Source: an uncultured Slackia sp. (GTDB taxonomy: Bacteria; Actinomycetota; Coriobacteriia; Coriobacteriales; Eggerthellaceae). Taken from it: DNA of 8,696 nt. The stretch is from assembly GCA_900553775.1 (NCBI GenBank), contig USEZ01000074.1, positions 1 through 8,696 on the forward strand. The letters run 5' to 3'. A program made the position numbers and the translations under genes. Numbering within the stretch: the stretch's first letter is position 1; the number at the start of each line of letters is the position of its first letter. Below are positions 1 to 6,974 of the stretch, piece after piece. The notes beneath the pieces are model-generated. The model had not been told where the DNA came from. It saw nothing but the letters and a program-made list of their open reading frames with translations, and ran no database searches.

Positions 1-1571
1 CCCGCCGTTTCCAGACCATCATGGTCAACGAGCCCAACGAAGAGCAGTCGATGCGCATCCTCGACGGCCTGCGCGACCGCTACGAGGCGCACCATCACGT
101 GCGCTTCTCCGATAACGCGCTGCATGCGGCCGTCACCCTGTCGAACCGCTATATCCAGGACCGCTTTTTGCCCGACAAGGCTATCGACGTGCTCGACGAG
201 GCGGGCGCGCGCATGCGCATCCGCAACCGCGTCCTTCCCGACGAGATCCGCGAAATCGACGACGAGCTGCGTCGCGTGCGCACCGAGAAGGAAGAGGCCG
301 TATCGGGCCAGGATTTCGAGCGCGCCGCATCGTTGCGCGACAAGGAGAAAGAAATCGCCGAGCGTCGCGCCGAGGCCGAGAAGAAATTCGCCGAGCAGAC
401 GCAGCGCGAGCTGTCGCAGGTCACCGAGGCCGAAATCGCCGATGTGATCAGCATGTCCACGGGCGTGCCCGTGAGCAACCTCACCGAGGCCGAGACCGAG
501 AAGCTCTTGCGCATGGAAGGCGTGCTGCATGAGCGCATCATCGGCCAGGAAGAGGCCGTCACGGCGCTTTCCAAGGCCATCCGTCGCAGCCGAAGCGGCC
601 TGAAAGATCCGAAGCGTCCTGCGGGCTCGTTCATCTTCCTCGGCCCGTCGGGCGTGGGCAAGACCGAGCTTTCCAAGGCGCTTGCGGAGTTCTTGTTCAA
701 TTCCGAAGAGGCGCTGATCACCTTCGACATGTCCGAATACATGGAGAAGCACAGCGTCAGCCGCCTGGTGGGCTCTCCTCCGGGCTATGTGGGGTTCGAC
801 GAGGGCGGCCAGCTTACCAAGGCGGTGCGCCAGCGCCCGTATTCGGTGGTGCTGTTCGACGAAATCGAGAAGGCGCATCCGGATGTATTCAACATCCTGC
901 TGCAGATTCTCGAAGAAGGCCGCCTGACCGATGCACAGGGCCGTTCGGTCGACTTCCGCAACACGGTGATCATCATGACATCCAACGTGGGCGCTCGCGA
1001 GATCGCCCAAAGCGCTCCGCTCGGATTCACGCCCGATTCCCAGGCGGGCCTGTCGGACAAGGAAATCAAGAGCCGCGTGATGAGCGAGATGAAGAAGCTC
1101 TTCCGTCCCGAGTTCTTGAACCGCCTGGATGAGATCATCGTGTTCAAGAGCCTGACGCGCGAGCAGATCGGGCAGATCGTCGAGCTGATGGTGGCCGATT
1201 TGCGCGACCGCTTGATCGAGCAGGACATGACCATCAACCTGACGGATGCCGCGCGCGAGCATATCGCCGACGAGGGAACGGACACCTCGATGGGCGCGCG
1301 TCCTTTGCGTCGCGCCATCCAGCGTCTGCTCGAAGATCCGATCGCCGAGCAGATCTTGGAAGGCAAGTGGCATGCGGGGTCGGTCATCGACGTCGATTTC
1401 GTCGACGGCGAGCTCGTGTTCACGGCGGGCGAGGGCGAGATCCCCGCGCCGCGCAAGCGCGACAGCATCGCACGCGAGGCCGAAAGCCTGCTTCCGCAGT
1501 TCGATCTGAGCCATGCGGGCGTCGGCGGATCGGGCCAAGGCGGCGGCGTGAGCGGCGGTGCGGCCGATTAG
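1..1571 (+). CDS. clpC: ATP-dependent Clp protease ATPase subunit ClpC, C-terminal part (5' truncated by window)
   Basis: This is a Hsp100/Clp AAA+ unfoldase that feeds substrates to ClpP in the cytoplasm. The frame is open from the first complete codon (position 3), reading RRFQTIMVNEP, the conserved end of the first ATPase domain, so the start codon lies upstream of the window. Counting from that codon, a UVR-type helical motif lies at about 97-118 within the middle region, which points to ClpC rather than ClpA or ClpB. The second AAA+ domain has Walker A GPSGVGKT (214-221), pore loop GYVG (261-264), Walker B VVLFDE (282-287), sensor-1 TSN (326-328), arginine-finger region FLNRLDE (371-377) and sensor-2 GARPLRR (431-437). 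The tail is Gly-rich (about the last 25 residues). TAG at 1569-1571 ends the gene and a strong terminator follows 83 bp later. ispD is transcribed separately. The ClpC assignment is secure; its regulation cannot be seen because the promoter is outside. Confidence 0.97.
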   Translation, partial: RRFQTIMVNEPNEEQSMRILDGLRDRYEAHHHVRFSDNALHAAVTLSNRYIQDRFLPDKAIDVLDEAGARMRIRNRVLPDEIREIDDELRRVRTEKEEAVSGQDFERAASLRDKEKEIAERRAEAEKKFAEQTQRELSQVTEAEIADVISMSTGVPVSNLTEAETEKLLRMEGVLHERIIGQEEAVTALSKAIRRSRSGLKDPKRPAGSFIFLGPSGVGKTELSKALAEFLFNSEEALITFDMSEYMEKHSVSRLVGSPPGYVGFDEGGQLTKAVRQRPYSVVLFDEIEKAHPDVFNILLQILEEGRLTDAQGRSVDFRNTVIIMTSNVGAREIAQSAPLGFTPDSQAGLSDKEIKSRVMSEMKKLFRPEFLNRLDEIIVFKSLTREQIGQIVELMVADLRDRLIEQDMTINLTDAAREHIADEGTDTSMGARPLRRAIQRLLEDPIAEQILEGKWHAGSVIDVDFVDGELVFTAGEGEIPAPRKRDSIAREAESLLPQFDLSHAGVGGSGQGGGVSGGAAD

Positions 1572-1654
1572 CGCGCCGGCGTGCACCGAAGGCATGCGGG
1601 CCTGAGGGCTTTCGCATGCGGATTTCGGGCGCGCGCCTGCATATCGAAACCGTT

Positions 1655-1690
1655 CGAGAAGGAGAGGCGGGGCCTCTCCTTCTCGCATTT
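1655..1690 (+). terminator. Rho-independent terminator after clpC
   Basis: Perfect 14-bp inverted repeat: CGAGAAGGAGAGGC at 1655-1668 pairs with 1672-1685 around a 3-base GGG loop. The downstream tract CATTT is only moderately T-rich, but the stem is long and GC-rich. It lies 83 bp past the clpC stop, so it should separate clpC from ispD. Confidence 0.88.
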
Positions 1691-1763
1691 CCTGCGCTTC
1701 GCCGCTCTTCTGCGTTGTCGGAGGGCCTTGGCCGTTGTGGGCTCTATGCGGCGGGCGATGGGC

Positions 1764-1769
1764 TATGAT
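1764..1769 (+). promoter_or_regulatory. Possible -10 element for the ispD-ispF-cysS unit
   Basis: TATGAT matches the TATAAT consensus at five of six positions. It lies in the gap between the clpC terminator and the ispD start, about 77 bp before the chosen ATG, where a promoter is expected. No convincing -35 hexamer exists at 16-18 bp; TTGTGG at 1735-1740 is too far away (23 bp). If it is used, transcription would begin near 1776, downstream of the in-frame ATG codons at 1765 and 1768, which would exclude them as starts. Confidence 0.35.
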
Positions 1770-1845
1770 GAACCTTTATCGGCGCGAGGTGCCGTGTCGG
1801 CATTTCGGCGGCGTCGCCGGATCGGTTTTTCACGGAAGGGGAATC

Positions 1846-2709
1846 ATGGGCAATTTCGATGACGGCAAGGCGTATCCCGAAGACCCCGTTTTCGTTCCTT
1901 CCGTTTTGGCCGATGTGGCGTCGGCCATGACGCTCGGGGGCGACGCCTCCGAGGCGTCGGCGGCGCGTTATCGCGGCACGGTGGGCAAAAACCCCAAGAC
2001 GGCCGCCATCATCTTGGCGGGCGGCTCGGGCGAGCGCTTCGGCCACGAAGGCGGCAAGCAGCTCGTCGAAATCGCCGGCCGTCCGATTCTTGCCTGGTCG
2101 ATCGCGGCGTTCGACGCCGTCGACGATATCGGCCTGATCGTGGTGGTGTGCCCGTCGGAGCGTACCGAGGAATACCGCCGGCGCGCCATCGAGCCGTTTT
2201 CGTTCGCCACGCCGCTTGTCGTGGCCCCCTCGGGAAGCTCGCGCCAGGAAAGCGCGTTTTCGGGCTTGGAGTTCGTGCCCGAAGAATACGAGTACGTGAT
2301 CCTTCACGACGGCGCCCGTCCGCTTGTTTCCCCCGATTTGATCTCGCACACCATCAACACCCTCAAGGGCATGGTCGATGCCGACGGGGCCATCGTGGCC
2401 ACGCCTGCGGTCGATACTCTCAAGGTGGTCGAGGGCGGCTGCATCGTGGGCACGCCCGACCGCCGCGTGTTCTGGAACGCCCAGACGCCGCAGGTGTTCC
2501 GCAGCGGCGTGTATCGCCGCGCCCACGCGTCGGCCCTGCGCGACGGCTTCGTAGGTACCGACGATTCCTCGCTGATCGAGCGGTTGGGCGGAAAAGTCCT
2601 GGTGGTCGAAGGCAAGCGCGACAACATCAAGCTTACCGTTCCCGAAGATTACATGATGCTTTCCGCCGCGGTCGATTCCGCGGGCCTTGCGGCCGAAAAA
2701 CGGCAATAG
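1846..2709 (+). CDS. ispD: 2-C-methyl-D-erythritol 4-phosphate cytidylyltransferase IspD
   Basis: IspD joins CTP and MEP to give CDP-ME, the third step of the MEP isoprenoid pathway, in the cytoplasm. The 287-residue product has the nucleotidyltransferase N-loop IILAGGSGERFG (55-66), with R64 and K71 matching E. coli R20 and K27. HDGARP (154-159) places D155 at E. coli D106. A later TDDSSLIERLGG segment is followed by DNIKLTVPEDY, with K262 matching E. coli K213. These correspondences come from offsets of 44 and 49 residues to recalled E. coli numbering. The ATG at 1846 follows a GGAAGGGGAA ribosome-binding tract at 1834-1843. It gives a roughly 48-residue N-terminal extension compared with usual IspD proteins. 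A GTG at 1981 or ATG at 1927 would shorten it but neither has a visible ribosome-binding site. Next is ispF, 42 bp downstream, probably cotranscribed. Not a fusion with IspF. Confidence 0.95.
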   Translation: MGNFDDGKAYPEDPVFVPSVLADVASAMTLGGDASEASAARYRGTVGKNPKTAAIILAGGSGERFGHEGGKQLVEIAGRPILAWSIAAFDAVDDIGLIVVVCPSERTEEYRRRAIEPFSFATPLVVAPSGSSRQESAFSGLEFVPEEYEYVILHDGARPLVSPDLISHTINTLKGMVDADGAIVATPAVDTLKVVEGGCIVGTPDRRVFWNAQTPQVFRSGVYRRAHASALRDGFVGTDDSSLIERLGGKVLVVEGKRDNIKLTVPEDYMMLSAAVDSAGLAAEKRQ

Positions 2710-2751
2710 CCCCGGCTTCCTGCCGCAGCGGCGTCGAAGAAAGGTGTTTTC

Positions 2752-3243
2752 GTGACGAACGTTTCTCAAATGCGCATCGGCCTGGGCTTCGACGTCCATG
2801 CATTCGCGCCCGAACGCAAATTGATTCTCGGCGGCGTGGATATTCCGCATCGCCAAGGGCTTTTGGGGCACTCCGACGCCGACGTGCTCGCCCATGCCGT
2901 ATCCGACGCTTTGCTCGGTGCGGCGCGCGCGGGCGATATCGGCAAGCTGTTCCCCGATACCGATCCCGCCTACGAGGGCGCCGATTCGCTCGTGCTGCTG
3001 GCGAAGGCGGCCGAGCATGTACGTTCGCTCGGATTCGAAATCGTCGACGTGGACAGCGTGATTTCGGCTCAGGCGCCCAAGCTTTCGCCCCATCGCGACG
3101 CGATGCGCGAGAATCTGGCGCGGGCGATGGGAATTTCCGTCGATGCGGTGGGCGTGAAGGCCACTACGACCGAACACCTCGGATTCGAAGGGCGCGAAGA
3201 GGGCATTTCGGCGCAAGCCGTCGCTTTGCTGCAACGATGTTAG
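2752..3243 (+). CDS. ispF: 2-C-methyl-D-erythritol 2,4-cyclodiphosphate synthase IspF
   Basis: IspF cyclises CDP-ME 2-phosphate to MEcPP with release of CMP, two steps after IspD in the MEP pathway; the family is a homotrimer with active sites at subunit interfaces. The 163-residue length is typical. GLGFDVHAF supplies D14 and H16, and LGHSDADVLAHAVSDALLGAA supplies H48 (split here as LGHSDADV and LAHAVSDALL). These match the E. coli metal ligands D8, H10 and H42 with a constant offset of 6. GDIGKLFPDTDP and the KATTTEHLGFEGREEGI segment near the end are also family hallmarks. The GTG at 2752 is chosen because GAAGAAAGGTG (2736-2746) gives well-placed ribosome binding; ATG at 2770 (MRIGLGFD) is the alternative. 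It lies between ispD (42-bp gap) and cysS (85-bp gap), likely in one transcript. Confidence 0.97.
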   Translation: MTNVSQMRIGLGFDVHAFAPERKLILGGVDIPHRQGLLGHSDADVLAHAVSDALLGAARAGDIGKLFPDTDPAYEGADSLVLLAKAAEHVRSLGFEIVDVDSVISAQAPKLSPHRDAMRENLARAMGISVDAVGVKATTTEHLGFEGREEGISAQAVALLQRC

Positions 3244-3328
3244 TCTTTCGGGACCAGGCGCATATCCCATGCTCGAACAAGACCGTTTGACCGTGACGCA
3301 TGCCGTCATGGCGTCTCCAGGAGGAAGT

Positions 3329-4783
3329 ATGATTCGTATCTATAACAGCCAGGCGCGCGAGAAGCGCGAGTTCGTGCCTATCGAAGAGGGCAAGGTGCGC
3401 ATGTACGTGTGCGGTCCGACGGTGTATGACCAGATCCATATCGGCAACGCCCGCACGTTTCTTTCCTTCGACGTCATTCGCCGCTGGCTGATCGCAAGCG
3501 GCTACGAAGTCACGTTCGCGCAGAACCTGACCGACGTCGACGACAAGATCATCAACCGCGCCAACGAGCAGGGCCGCACGTCCGAAGAGGTTGCCAAGGA
3601 GTTCTCCGACGCCTTCATCGAGCAGATGCGACGCTTCAACGTGATGGATCCCGATATCCGCCCGCGTGCTACGAAAGAAATCGGCTCCATGATCGCCATG
3701 ATCAAGAGCCTGATCGAGCAGGGCCATGCCTACGCCGCCGATAACGGCGACGTGTATTTCGCCGTGCGCAGCGACGAGAACTACGGCGAGGTGTCCGGCC
3801 GCAGGATCGACGACCTCATGGTGGGAGCGCGCATCGAGGAAAACGAAGACAAGCGCGATCCGCTCGATTTCGCGCTGTGGAAGGCCGCCAAGCCGGGCGA
3901 GCCCAGCTGGCCGTCTCCGTGGGGCGAAGGCCGTCCCGGCTGGCACACCGAATGCGCGGCCATGGTGCATCGTTATCTGGGCACGCCGATCGACATTCAC
4001 GGCGGCGGCGGCGATTTGGCGTTTCCGCATCATGAGAACGAGTGCGCGCAGGCCACGTGCTGCTGGCATGTGCCGTTCGTCAACACCTGGATGCATACGG
4101 GCATGCTGCGCGTCGACGGCGAGAAGATGAGCAAGTCGCTCGGCAACTTCTATACGCTCAAAGAAGTGCTCGACGAGCATTCTGCGCCGGCGCTGCGCCT
4201 GCTTATGCTGCAGACGCACTATCGCTCGCCGCTCGATTTCTCCTACGAGCGCCTTGAGGGCGCCGAGAACTCCTTGGCGCGCATCGCCACGGCGGTGGAA
4301 AACCTGCGATGGGCCGCGAATCACGTCGAAGACGGCGCCGCCGTCGACGCCGATGCCGCGCAGAAGCTCATTGCCGCGACCGAGGCCGCATCGGCCGAGT
4401 TCGAGGCCCAGATGAACGACGACTTCAACACGGCGGGCGCTCTGGCCGCCTACTTCAACCTGGTCACCGAGGCGAACACCTACCTCGAGCAGGCGGCAGG
4501 CGCCGTAAGCGAAGAGGCCGTCACGGCGTGCGCCGCCTCTATCCTGGACGCTTTCGCCATCCTGGGCATCGAGATTCCCGTGCGCGAAGCGCTCAATCTG
4601 CCCGACCTGGTCGCTTTCGCAGGCGACGACGTGGCTGACGCCGCCGAGGCGCTGCTGGCCGCCCGCGCCGAAGCACGCGCTGCGAAAGACTGGGCCCGCG
4701 CCGATGCCATCCGCGACCGCCTGAAGGAACTCGGCTTGGTGGTGGAAGACACCAATGCCGGCGCCCGCATCAAGCGTGCGTAA
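3329..4783 (+). CDS. cysS: Cysteinyl-tRNA synthetase
   Basis: This class I aminoacyl-tRNA synthetase charges tRNA-Cys in the cytoplasm. The 484-residue product has the HIGH-type motif HIGN (37-40) and KMSKS (266-270). The zinc ligands appear as C28 (YVCGPTVYD), C209 (WHTEC), H234 and E238 (PHHENE). These numbers equal the recalled E. coli CysRS positions, showing an almost indel-free catalytic core and supporting the chosen start. After the core comes the helical anticodon-binding/DALR-like region, ending in RADAIRDRLKELGLVVED and a basic tail. The ATG at 3329 follows an AGGAGG at 3319-3324; an in-frame upstream ATG at 3269 would add 20 residues before the conserved MIRIYNS start and lacks a good ribosome-binding site. 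It is the last gene of the ispD unit, followed by a terminator. No T-box leader is visible in the 85-bp gap before it. Confidence 0.98.
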   Translation: MIRIYNSQAREKREFVPIEEGKVRMYVCGPTVYDQIHIGNARTFLSFDVIRRWLIASGYEVTFAQNLTDVDDKIINRANEQGRTSEEVAKEFSDAFIEQMRRFNVMDPDIRPRATKEIGSMIAMIKSLIEQGHAYAADNGDVYFAVRSDENYGEVSGRRIDDLMVGARIEENEDKRDPLDFALWKAAKPGEPSWPSPWGEGRPGWHTECAAMVHRYLGTPIDIHGGGGDLAFPHHENECAQATCCWHVPFVNTWMHTGMLRVDGEKMSKSLGNFYTLKEVLDEHSAPALRLLMLQTHYRSPLDFSYERLEGAENSLARIATAVENLRWAANHVEDGAAVDADAAQKLIAATEAASAEFEAQMNDDFNTAGALAAYFNLVTEANTYLEQAAGAVSEEAVTACAASILDAFAILGIEIPVREALNLPDLVAFAGDDVADAAEALLAARAEARAAKDWARADAIRDRLKELGLVVEDTNAGARIKRA

Positions 4784-4839
4784 CGCTTCCTTCCGATAAG
4801 GCGGGTTGTTCGCCACCCGGTTCGCGCCATGGGTTTCTT

Positions 4840-4870
4840 GAAAGGGTTCGCCTCGCGCGGACCCTTTCTT
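4840..4870 (+). terminator. Rho-independent terminator after cysS
   Basis: A 12-bp stem (4840-4851 with 4857-4868, one T-G wobble) encloses a 5-base loop. The core GGGTTCGC/GCGGACCC is GC-rich and runs into TTTCTT. It sits 57 bp after the cysS stop and just before the rlmB promoter, so it should end the ispD-ispF-cysS transcript. Confidence 0.85.
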
Positions 4871-4880
4871 CATGGAGGCA

Positions 4881-4889
4881 TGCGATAAT
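4881..4889 (+). promoter_or_regulatory. Extended -10 promoter for rlmB-yacP
   Basis: TGCGATAAT fits the extended -10 form TGn-TATAAT with one mismatch. No clear -35 hexamer is present, which extended -10 promoters can tolerate. It directly follows the cysS terminator. Predicted initiation near 4896 would leave a leader of about 85 nt before the rlmB ATG. Confidence 0.55.
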
Positions 4890-4905
4890 CACCATTCACG
4901 GACAT

Positions 4906-4921
4906 GCGCCGACAGCGGCGC
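4906..4921 (+). other. Hairpin in the rlmB 5' leader
   Basis: GCGCCG (4906-4911) pairs perfectly with CGGCGC (4916-4921) around ACAG, and is followed by an A6 run (4924-4929). It lies in the predicted untranslated leader of rlmB. Because the run is A rather than T it is not a + strand terminator. A role in mRNA stability or translation is possible but only inferred. Confidence 0.4.
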
Positions 4922-4980
4922 CGAAAAAAGCATGCGGACGGCGCGCAGGTCGCGCAACCGCTGGAAACGATAGGAATACC

Positions 4981-5742
4981 ATGCCAGACTATATCGAAGG
5001 CAAGCGAGCGGTCATCGAGGCGCTGCGCGCGCAGATGCCGATCAAATGCGTTCTGATGGCCGATAACCTGCAGCAAGACGGCCAGGTCAAAGACATCCTG
5101 CGCAAGGCGCGTCAGTTCGACGTGCCGGTGAAGACCGTCACGCGCCGCAAGCTCGACGAGCTGAGCGAACGCGGAAGCCATCAGGGCGTGATGGCCGAAG
5201 CGCGCCCGTATCGCTATGCGAGCTTCAAAGACATTCTTCGCAATGCCCAGGAGCACGCCGAAGCCAACGAAGGCAACGCGCTCGTCGTGGTGCTCGACCA
5301 TATCACCGACGCCGGAAACCTGGGAGCGATCGCGCGTTCGGTCGAGATCATCGGCGCATCGGGGCTCATCATCCCCAACAAGCGCAGCGCGCATGTGACG
5401 GCGGCCACCTATAAAAGCTCCGCAGGCGCCATCAACCATATTCCCTGCGCGCAGGTTCCCAATCTTGCGGCTACGCTCGACAAGCTGAAAGAAGAGGGCT
5501 TCTGGGTGGCGGGTGCCAGCGAACAGGCGCACTATACGGTATGGGAAGCGCCGCTGCATGGCAAGATCGTGCTCGTCATGGGCAACGAAGGCGACGGCCT
5601 TTCGCGCCTCACGCAGGAAAGCTGCGACTTTCTCACCAAGCTTCCCCAGGCCGGCAAGGTGGGATCGCTCAATGTCGCCCAGGCGGCGACGGCCATCATG
5701 TACGAGTGGATGCGCCAGTGCCATGTGAAAGCACAGTCGTAA
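4981..5742 (+). CDS. rlmB: 23S rRNA (guanosine-2'-O-)-methyltransferase, RlmB/TrmH family
   Basis: This SPOUT-superfamily enzyme uses S-adenosylmethionine; the RlmB branch methylates the 2'-OH of a P-loop guanosine (G2251 in E. coli) in 23S rRNA. The 253-residue protein starts with a SpoU-type substrate-binding domain (about 3-78, ending SHQGVMAEA). The knotted SPOUT domain follows: motif 1 LDHITDAGNLGAIARS (105-120, with N113 and R119), motif 2 VMGNEGDGLS (199-208) and motif 3 LPQAGKVGSLNVAQAATA (221-238). The ATG at 4981 has AGGA at 4972-4975. It ends in tandem stops TAA-TAG (5740-5745). Its place after cysS is conserved in Actinobacteria and Firmicutes; mini-RNase III (mrnC), which lies between them in Bacillus, is absent. 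yacP starts 39 bp downstream. The family is secure; the exact rRNA target is inferred from family and context, since TrmH paralogues share these motifs. Confidence 0.93.
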   Translation: MPDYIEGKRAVIEALRAQMPIKCVLMADNLQQDGQVKDILRKARQFDVPVKTVTRRKLDELSERGSHQGVMAEARPYRYASFKDILRNAQEHAEANEGNALVVVLDHITDAGNLGAIARSVEIIGASGLIIPNKRSAHVTAATYKSSAGAINHIPCAQVPNLAATLDKLKEEGFWVAGASEQAHYTVWEAPLHGKIVLVMGNEGDGLSRLTQESCDFLTKLPQAGKVGSLNVAQAATAIMYEWMRQCHVKAQS

Positions 5743-5745
5743 TAG

Positions 5746-5774
5746 ATACCAGGTATTTAAAAGAAACCAGGTAT
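5746..5774 (+). repeat. Repeated ACCAGGTAT motif in the rlmB-yacP gap
   Basis: ACCAGGTAT occurs at 5748-5756 and again at 5766-5774, 18 bp apart. The first copy lies in a perfect palindrome, ATACC-A-GGTAT (5746-5756). ATACC of copy one could also pair with GGTAT of copy two (5770-5774) in mRNA. The surrounding 39-bp gap is AT-rich. Copy two holds the only Shine-Dalgarno-like AGG before yacP, so translational or protein-binding control is possible. Chance or simple tandem duplication is the alternative. Confidence 0.5.
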
Positions 5775-5781
5775 ATGAATT

Positions 5782-6330
5782 ATGGCTAGGCAAAGAAAAA
5801 AACTCCTTATCGTCGACGGGTACAACGTGCTGCGCAGCGGATCGCGCTATCGTCACCTGCGCGACGGGGTGCCCAATCCCGATTACGCCGACGACGCCTT
5901 CAACCGCGCGCGCGAAGCGCTCATCAACGACGTGGTTGCGTATGCGGGACGCGATTTCGAGGCCGTCATCGTGTTCGACGGCGCGCGCAACGAGTTTTCC
6001 GACGGTTCGTGCGAGCGTATCGCGGGCGTGCGGATCATGTTTTCGCGAGCGGGCGATTCGGCCGACAAGGTGATCGAGAAGCTCAGCCGCGATGCCCGCG
6101 AGCGCGGCATCGAAACCATGGTGGTGACAAGCGATGCCACCATTCAAAACACCGTGTTCGGCTTCGGCGTCGACCGCATGAGCGCCAATGGCTTCAGCCA
6201 TGCCGTCGAGGTGAACCATCACGAATACGACCTGGACGAACGTCCTCGCGTAGCCGTGAAGAATACGGTGAGCGAACGGCTCGATCCGTCGGTGCGCGCG
6301 AAGCTCGCGGCCTTGCGCGATTCGCTTTAG
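5782..6330 (+). CDS. yacP: YacP-like NYN-domain ribonuclease (Rae1 family)
   Basis: YacP/Rae1 proteins are PIN-like NYN-domain RNases. The Bacillus subtilis member is a ribosome-associated endonuclease that cuts mRNA during translation. The 182-residue product has the expected acidic positions: D12 in LLIVDGYNVL, D66 in VIVFDGAR, D92 and D95 in AGDSADKVIEKL, and D118 in VVTSDATIQ. GFGVDRMSANGF matches the usual family segment after the last Asp. The ATG at 5782 gives the compact MARQRKKLLIVDGYNV start; its ribosome-binding site is weak (AGG at 5769-5771). It follows rlmB by 39 bp, as yacP follows yacO/rlmB in Bacillus, supporting the call. The YacP family is clear. Ribosome-dependent cleavage by this protein is inferred from the Bacillus relative, not visible in the sequence. 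Confidence 0.9.
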   Translation: MARQRKKLLIVDGYNVLRSGSRYRHLRDGVPNPDYADDAFNRAREALINDVVAYAGRDFEAVIVFDGARNEFSDGSCERIAGVRIMFSRAGDSADKVIEKLSRDARERGIETMVVTSDATIQNTVFGFGVDRMSANGFSHAVEVNHHEYDLDERPRVAVKNTVSERLDPSVRAKLAALRDSL

Positions 6331-6347
6331 GGCGCCATCGCGCTGCA

Positions 6348-6376
6348 TTGTGGGGCGCATGCCCATCGGATAGAAT
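6348..6376 (+). promoter_or_regulatory. Promoter for rlmH
   Basis: TTGTGG (6348-6353) and TAGAAT (6371-6376) are separated by exactly 17 bp. The -10 matches the TATAAT consensus at five of six positions; the -35 keeps the TTG core. Initiation near 6383 would give a leader of about 28 nt to the GTG start. It lies just 17 bp past the yacP stop, so rlmH may be transcribed both from here and by read-through from rlmB-yacP. Confidence 0.55.
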
Positions 6377-6410
6377 CGTGCGGCATGGACACGGAAGGAG
6401 ACGCCGAGCA

Positions 6411-6881
6411 GTGAAGATCCACATCATCGCCGTCGGTAAATTGAAAGAGAAGTTTTGGGCCGAGGCATGCGCCGAGTATATGAAGCGCCTGAAGGCATAC
6501 GCCAAGGTGTCGATCGAAGAGATTCCCGATCGCGATCCCGCCAAGTGCGGCGGAGAAGAGGGCGCGCGCAAAACCGAGGGCAAAGGGATCCTCGAGGCGC
6601 TGCCCGAGCATTCCCACGTGATCCTGCTCGATGTGGGCGGCAAACAGCTTTCAAGCGAAGGCATCGCGGCCCGCATGGATGCGCTTATGCTCTCGGGCGT
6701 GAGCGATATCACGTTCGTGGTGGGCGGATCGGGCGGCGTGAGCCGCAGCGTGCATGACTTCGCAGACGAATGCCTTTCGTTCGGCAAAATCACGCTGCCG
6801 CACAATCTGGCGCGCGTGGTATTGCTCGAGCAGATCTATCGCGCGTTCAAGATCAGCCGCGGAGAGCCGTATCACAAATAA
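6411..6881 (+). CDS. rlmH: 23S rRNA (pseudouridine1915-N3)-methyltransferase RlmH
   Basis: RlmH is a small SPOUT methyltransferase that modifies pseudouridine 1915 in helix 69 of 23S rRNA, near the decoding site, in assembled 70S ribosomes. The 156-residue product, close to the family's usual 155-160, begins MKIHIIAVGKLKEKFW. It shows LLDVGGKQLSSEG (72-84), the SAM-binding loop VVGGSGGVS (103-111), LPHNLARVVLLEQIYRAFKI (split as LPHNLARVV and LLEQIYRAFKI, 129-148) and the conserved C-terminal end GEPYHK. The GTG at 6411 is chosen because AAGGAGA (6395-6401) precedes it and translation from it starts exactly at the family N-terminus. The frame remains open far upstream, inside yacP, but that part is a shadow. 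It lies 80 bp after yacP and has its own predicted promoter. Confidence 0.96.
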   Translation: MKIHIIAVGKLKEKFWAEACAEYMKRLKAYAKVSIEEIPDRDPAKCGGEEGARKTEGKGILEALPEHSHVILLDVGGKQLSSEGIAARMDALMLSGVSDITFVVGGSGGVSRSVHDFADECLSFGKITLPHNLARVVLLEQIYRAFKISRGEPYHK

Positions 6882-6915
6882 GGCACGCGGCCGCCGCGCA
6901 AATACGGGCATTTCC

Positions 6916-6945
6916 ATCGGGCGTCGGTTTCGGCGCCCGATTCGC
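6916..6945 (+). terminator. GC-rich hairpin after rlmH, possible terminator
   Basis: An 11-bp stem with one T-G wobble (6916-6926 with 6931-6941) closes a GTTT loop 34 bp after the rlmH stop. The following TCGCAT is poor in T, so it may be an inefficient terminator or an mRNA 3'-end stabiliser. Confidence 0.5.
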
Positions 6946-6974
6946 ATAGAAGGGCCGCCGTCCTACGATGCGCA

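Noticed and set aside
1735..1845. Upstream in-frame starts for ispD (TTG 1735, ATG 1765 and 1768)
   Set aside because: They lack ribosome-binding sites, overlap the candidate -10 box, and would add unrelated sequence before an already extended N-terminus.
3287..3292. TTGACC as a -35 element for an internal cysS promoter
   Set aside because: Good -35 match, but no -10-like hexamer 16-18 bp downstream.
1744..3309. Long - strand open frame (about 520 codons) opposite ispD and ispF
   Set aside because: It is a mirror of high-GC coding sequence. The + strand proteins carry full IspD and IspF motifs, and the antisense translation shows no recognisable domain.
3269..3328. Upstream ATG for cysS adding 20 residues
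   Set aside because: The ATG at 3329 has AGGAGG just upstream and makes catalytic residue numbering equal to E. coli CysRS.
3164..4873. Long - strand open frame (about 570 codons) opposite cysS
   Set aside because: Shadow of a clear CysRS gene; Arg/His/Gly-rich composition with no family features and no credible start context.
5775..5789. Tiny ORF (ATG AAT TAT GGC TAG) overlapping the yacP start
   Set aside because: Four codons with the AGG too close for normal initiation; no reason to think it is translated, though it could matter if translational coupling were shown.
6315..6343. Inverted repeat GCGCGAT/ATCGCGC across the yacP stop codon
   Set aside because: Seven perfect pairs but a 15-base loop and no T tract after it; too weak to call a terminator and expected by chance in GC-rich DNA.
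4870..6366. Long - strand open frame opposite rlmB and yacP
   Set aside because: Spans two well-supported + strand genes and their intergenic gap; no domain recognised.
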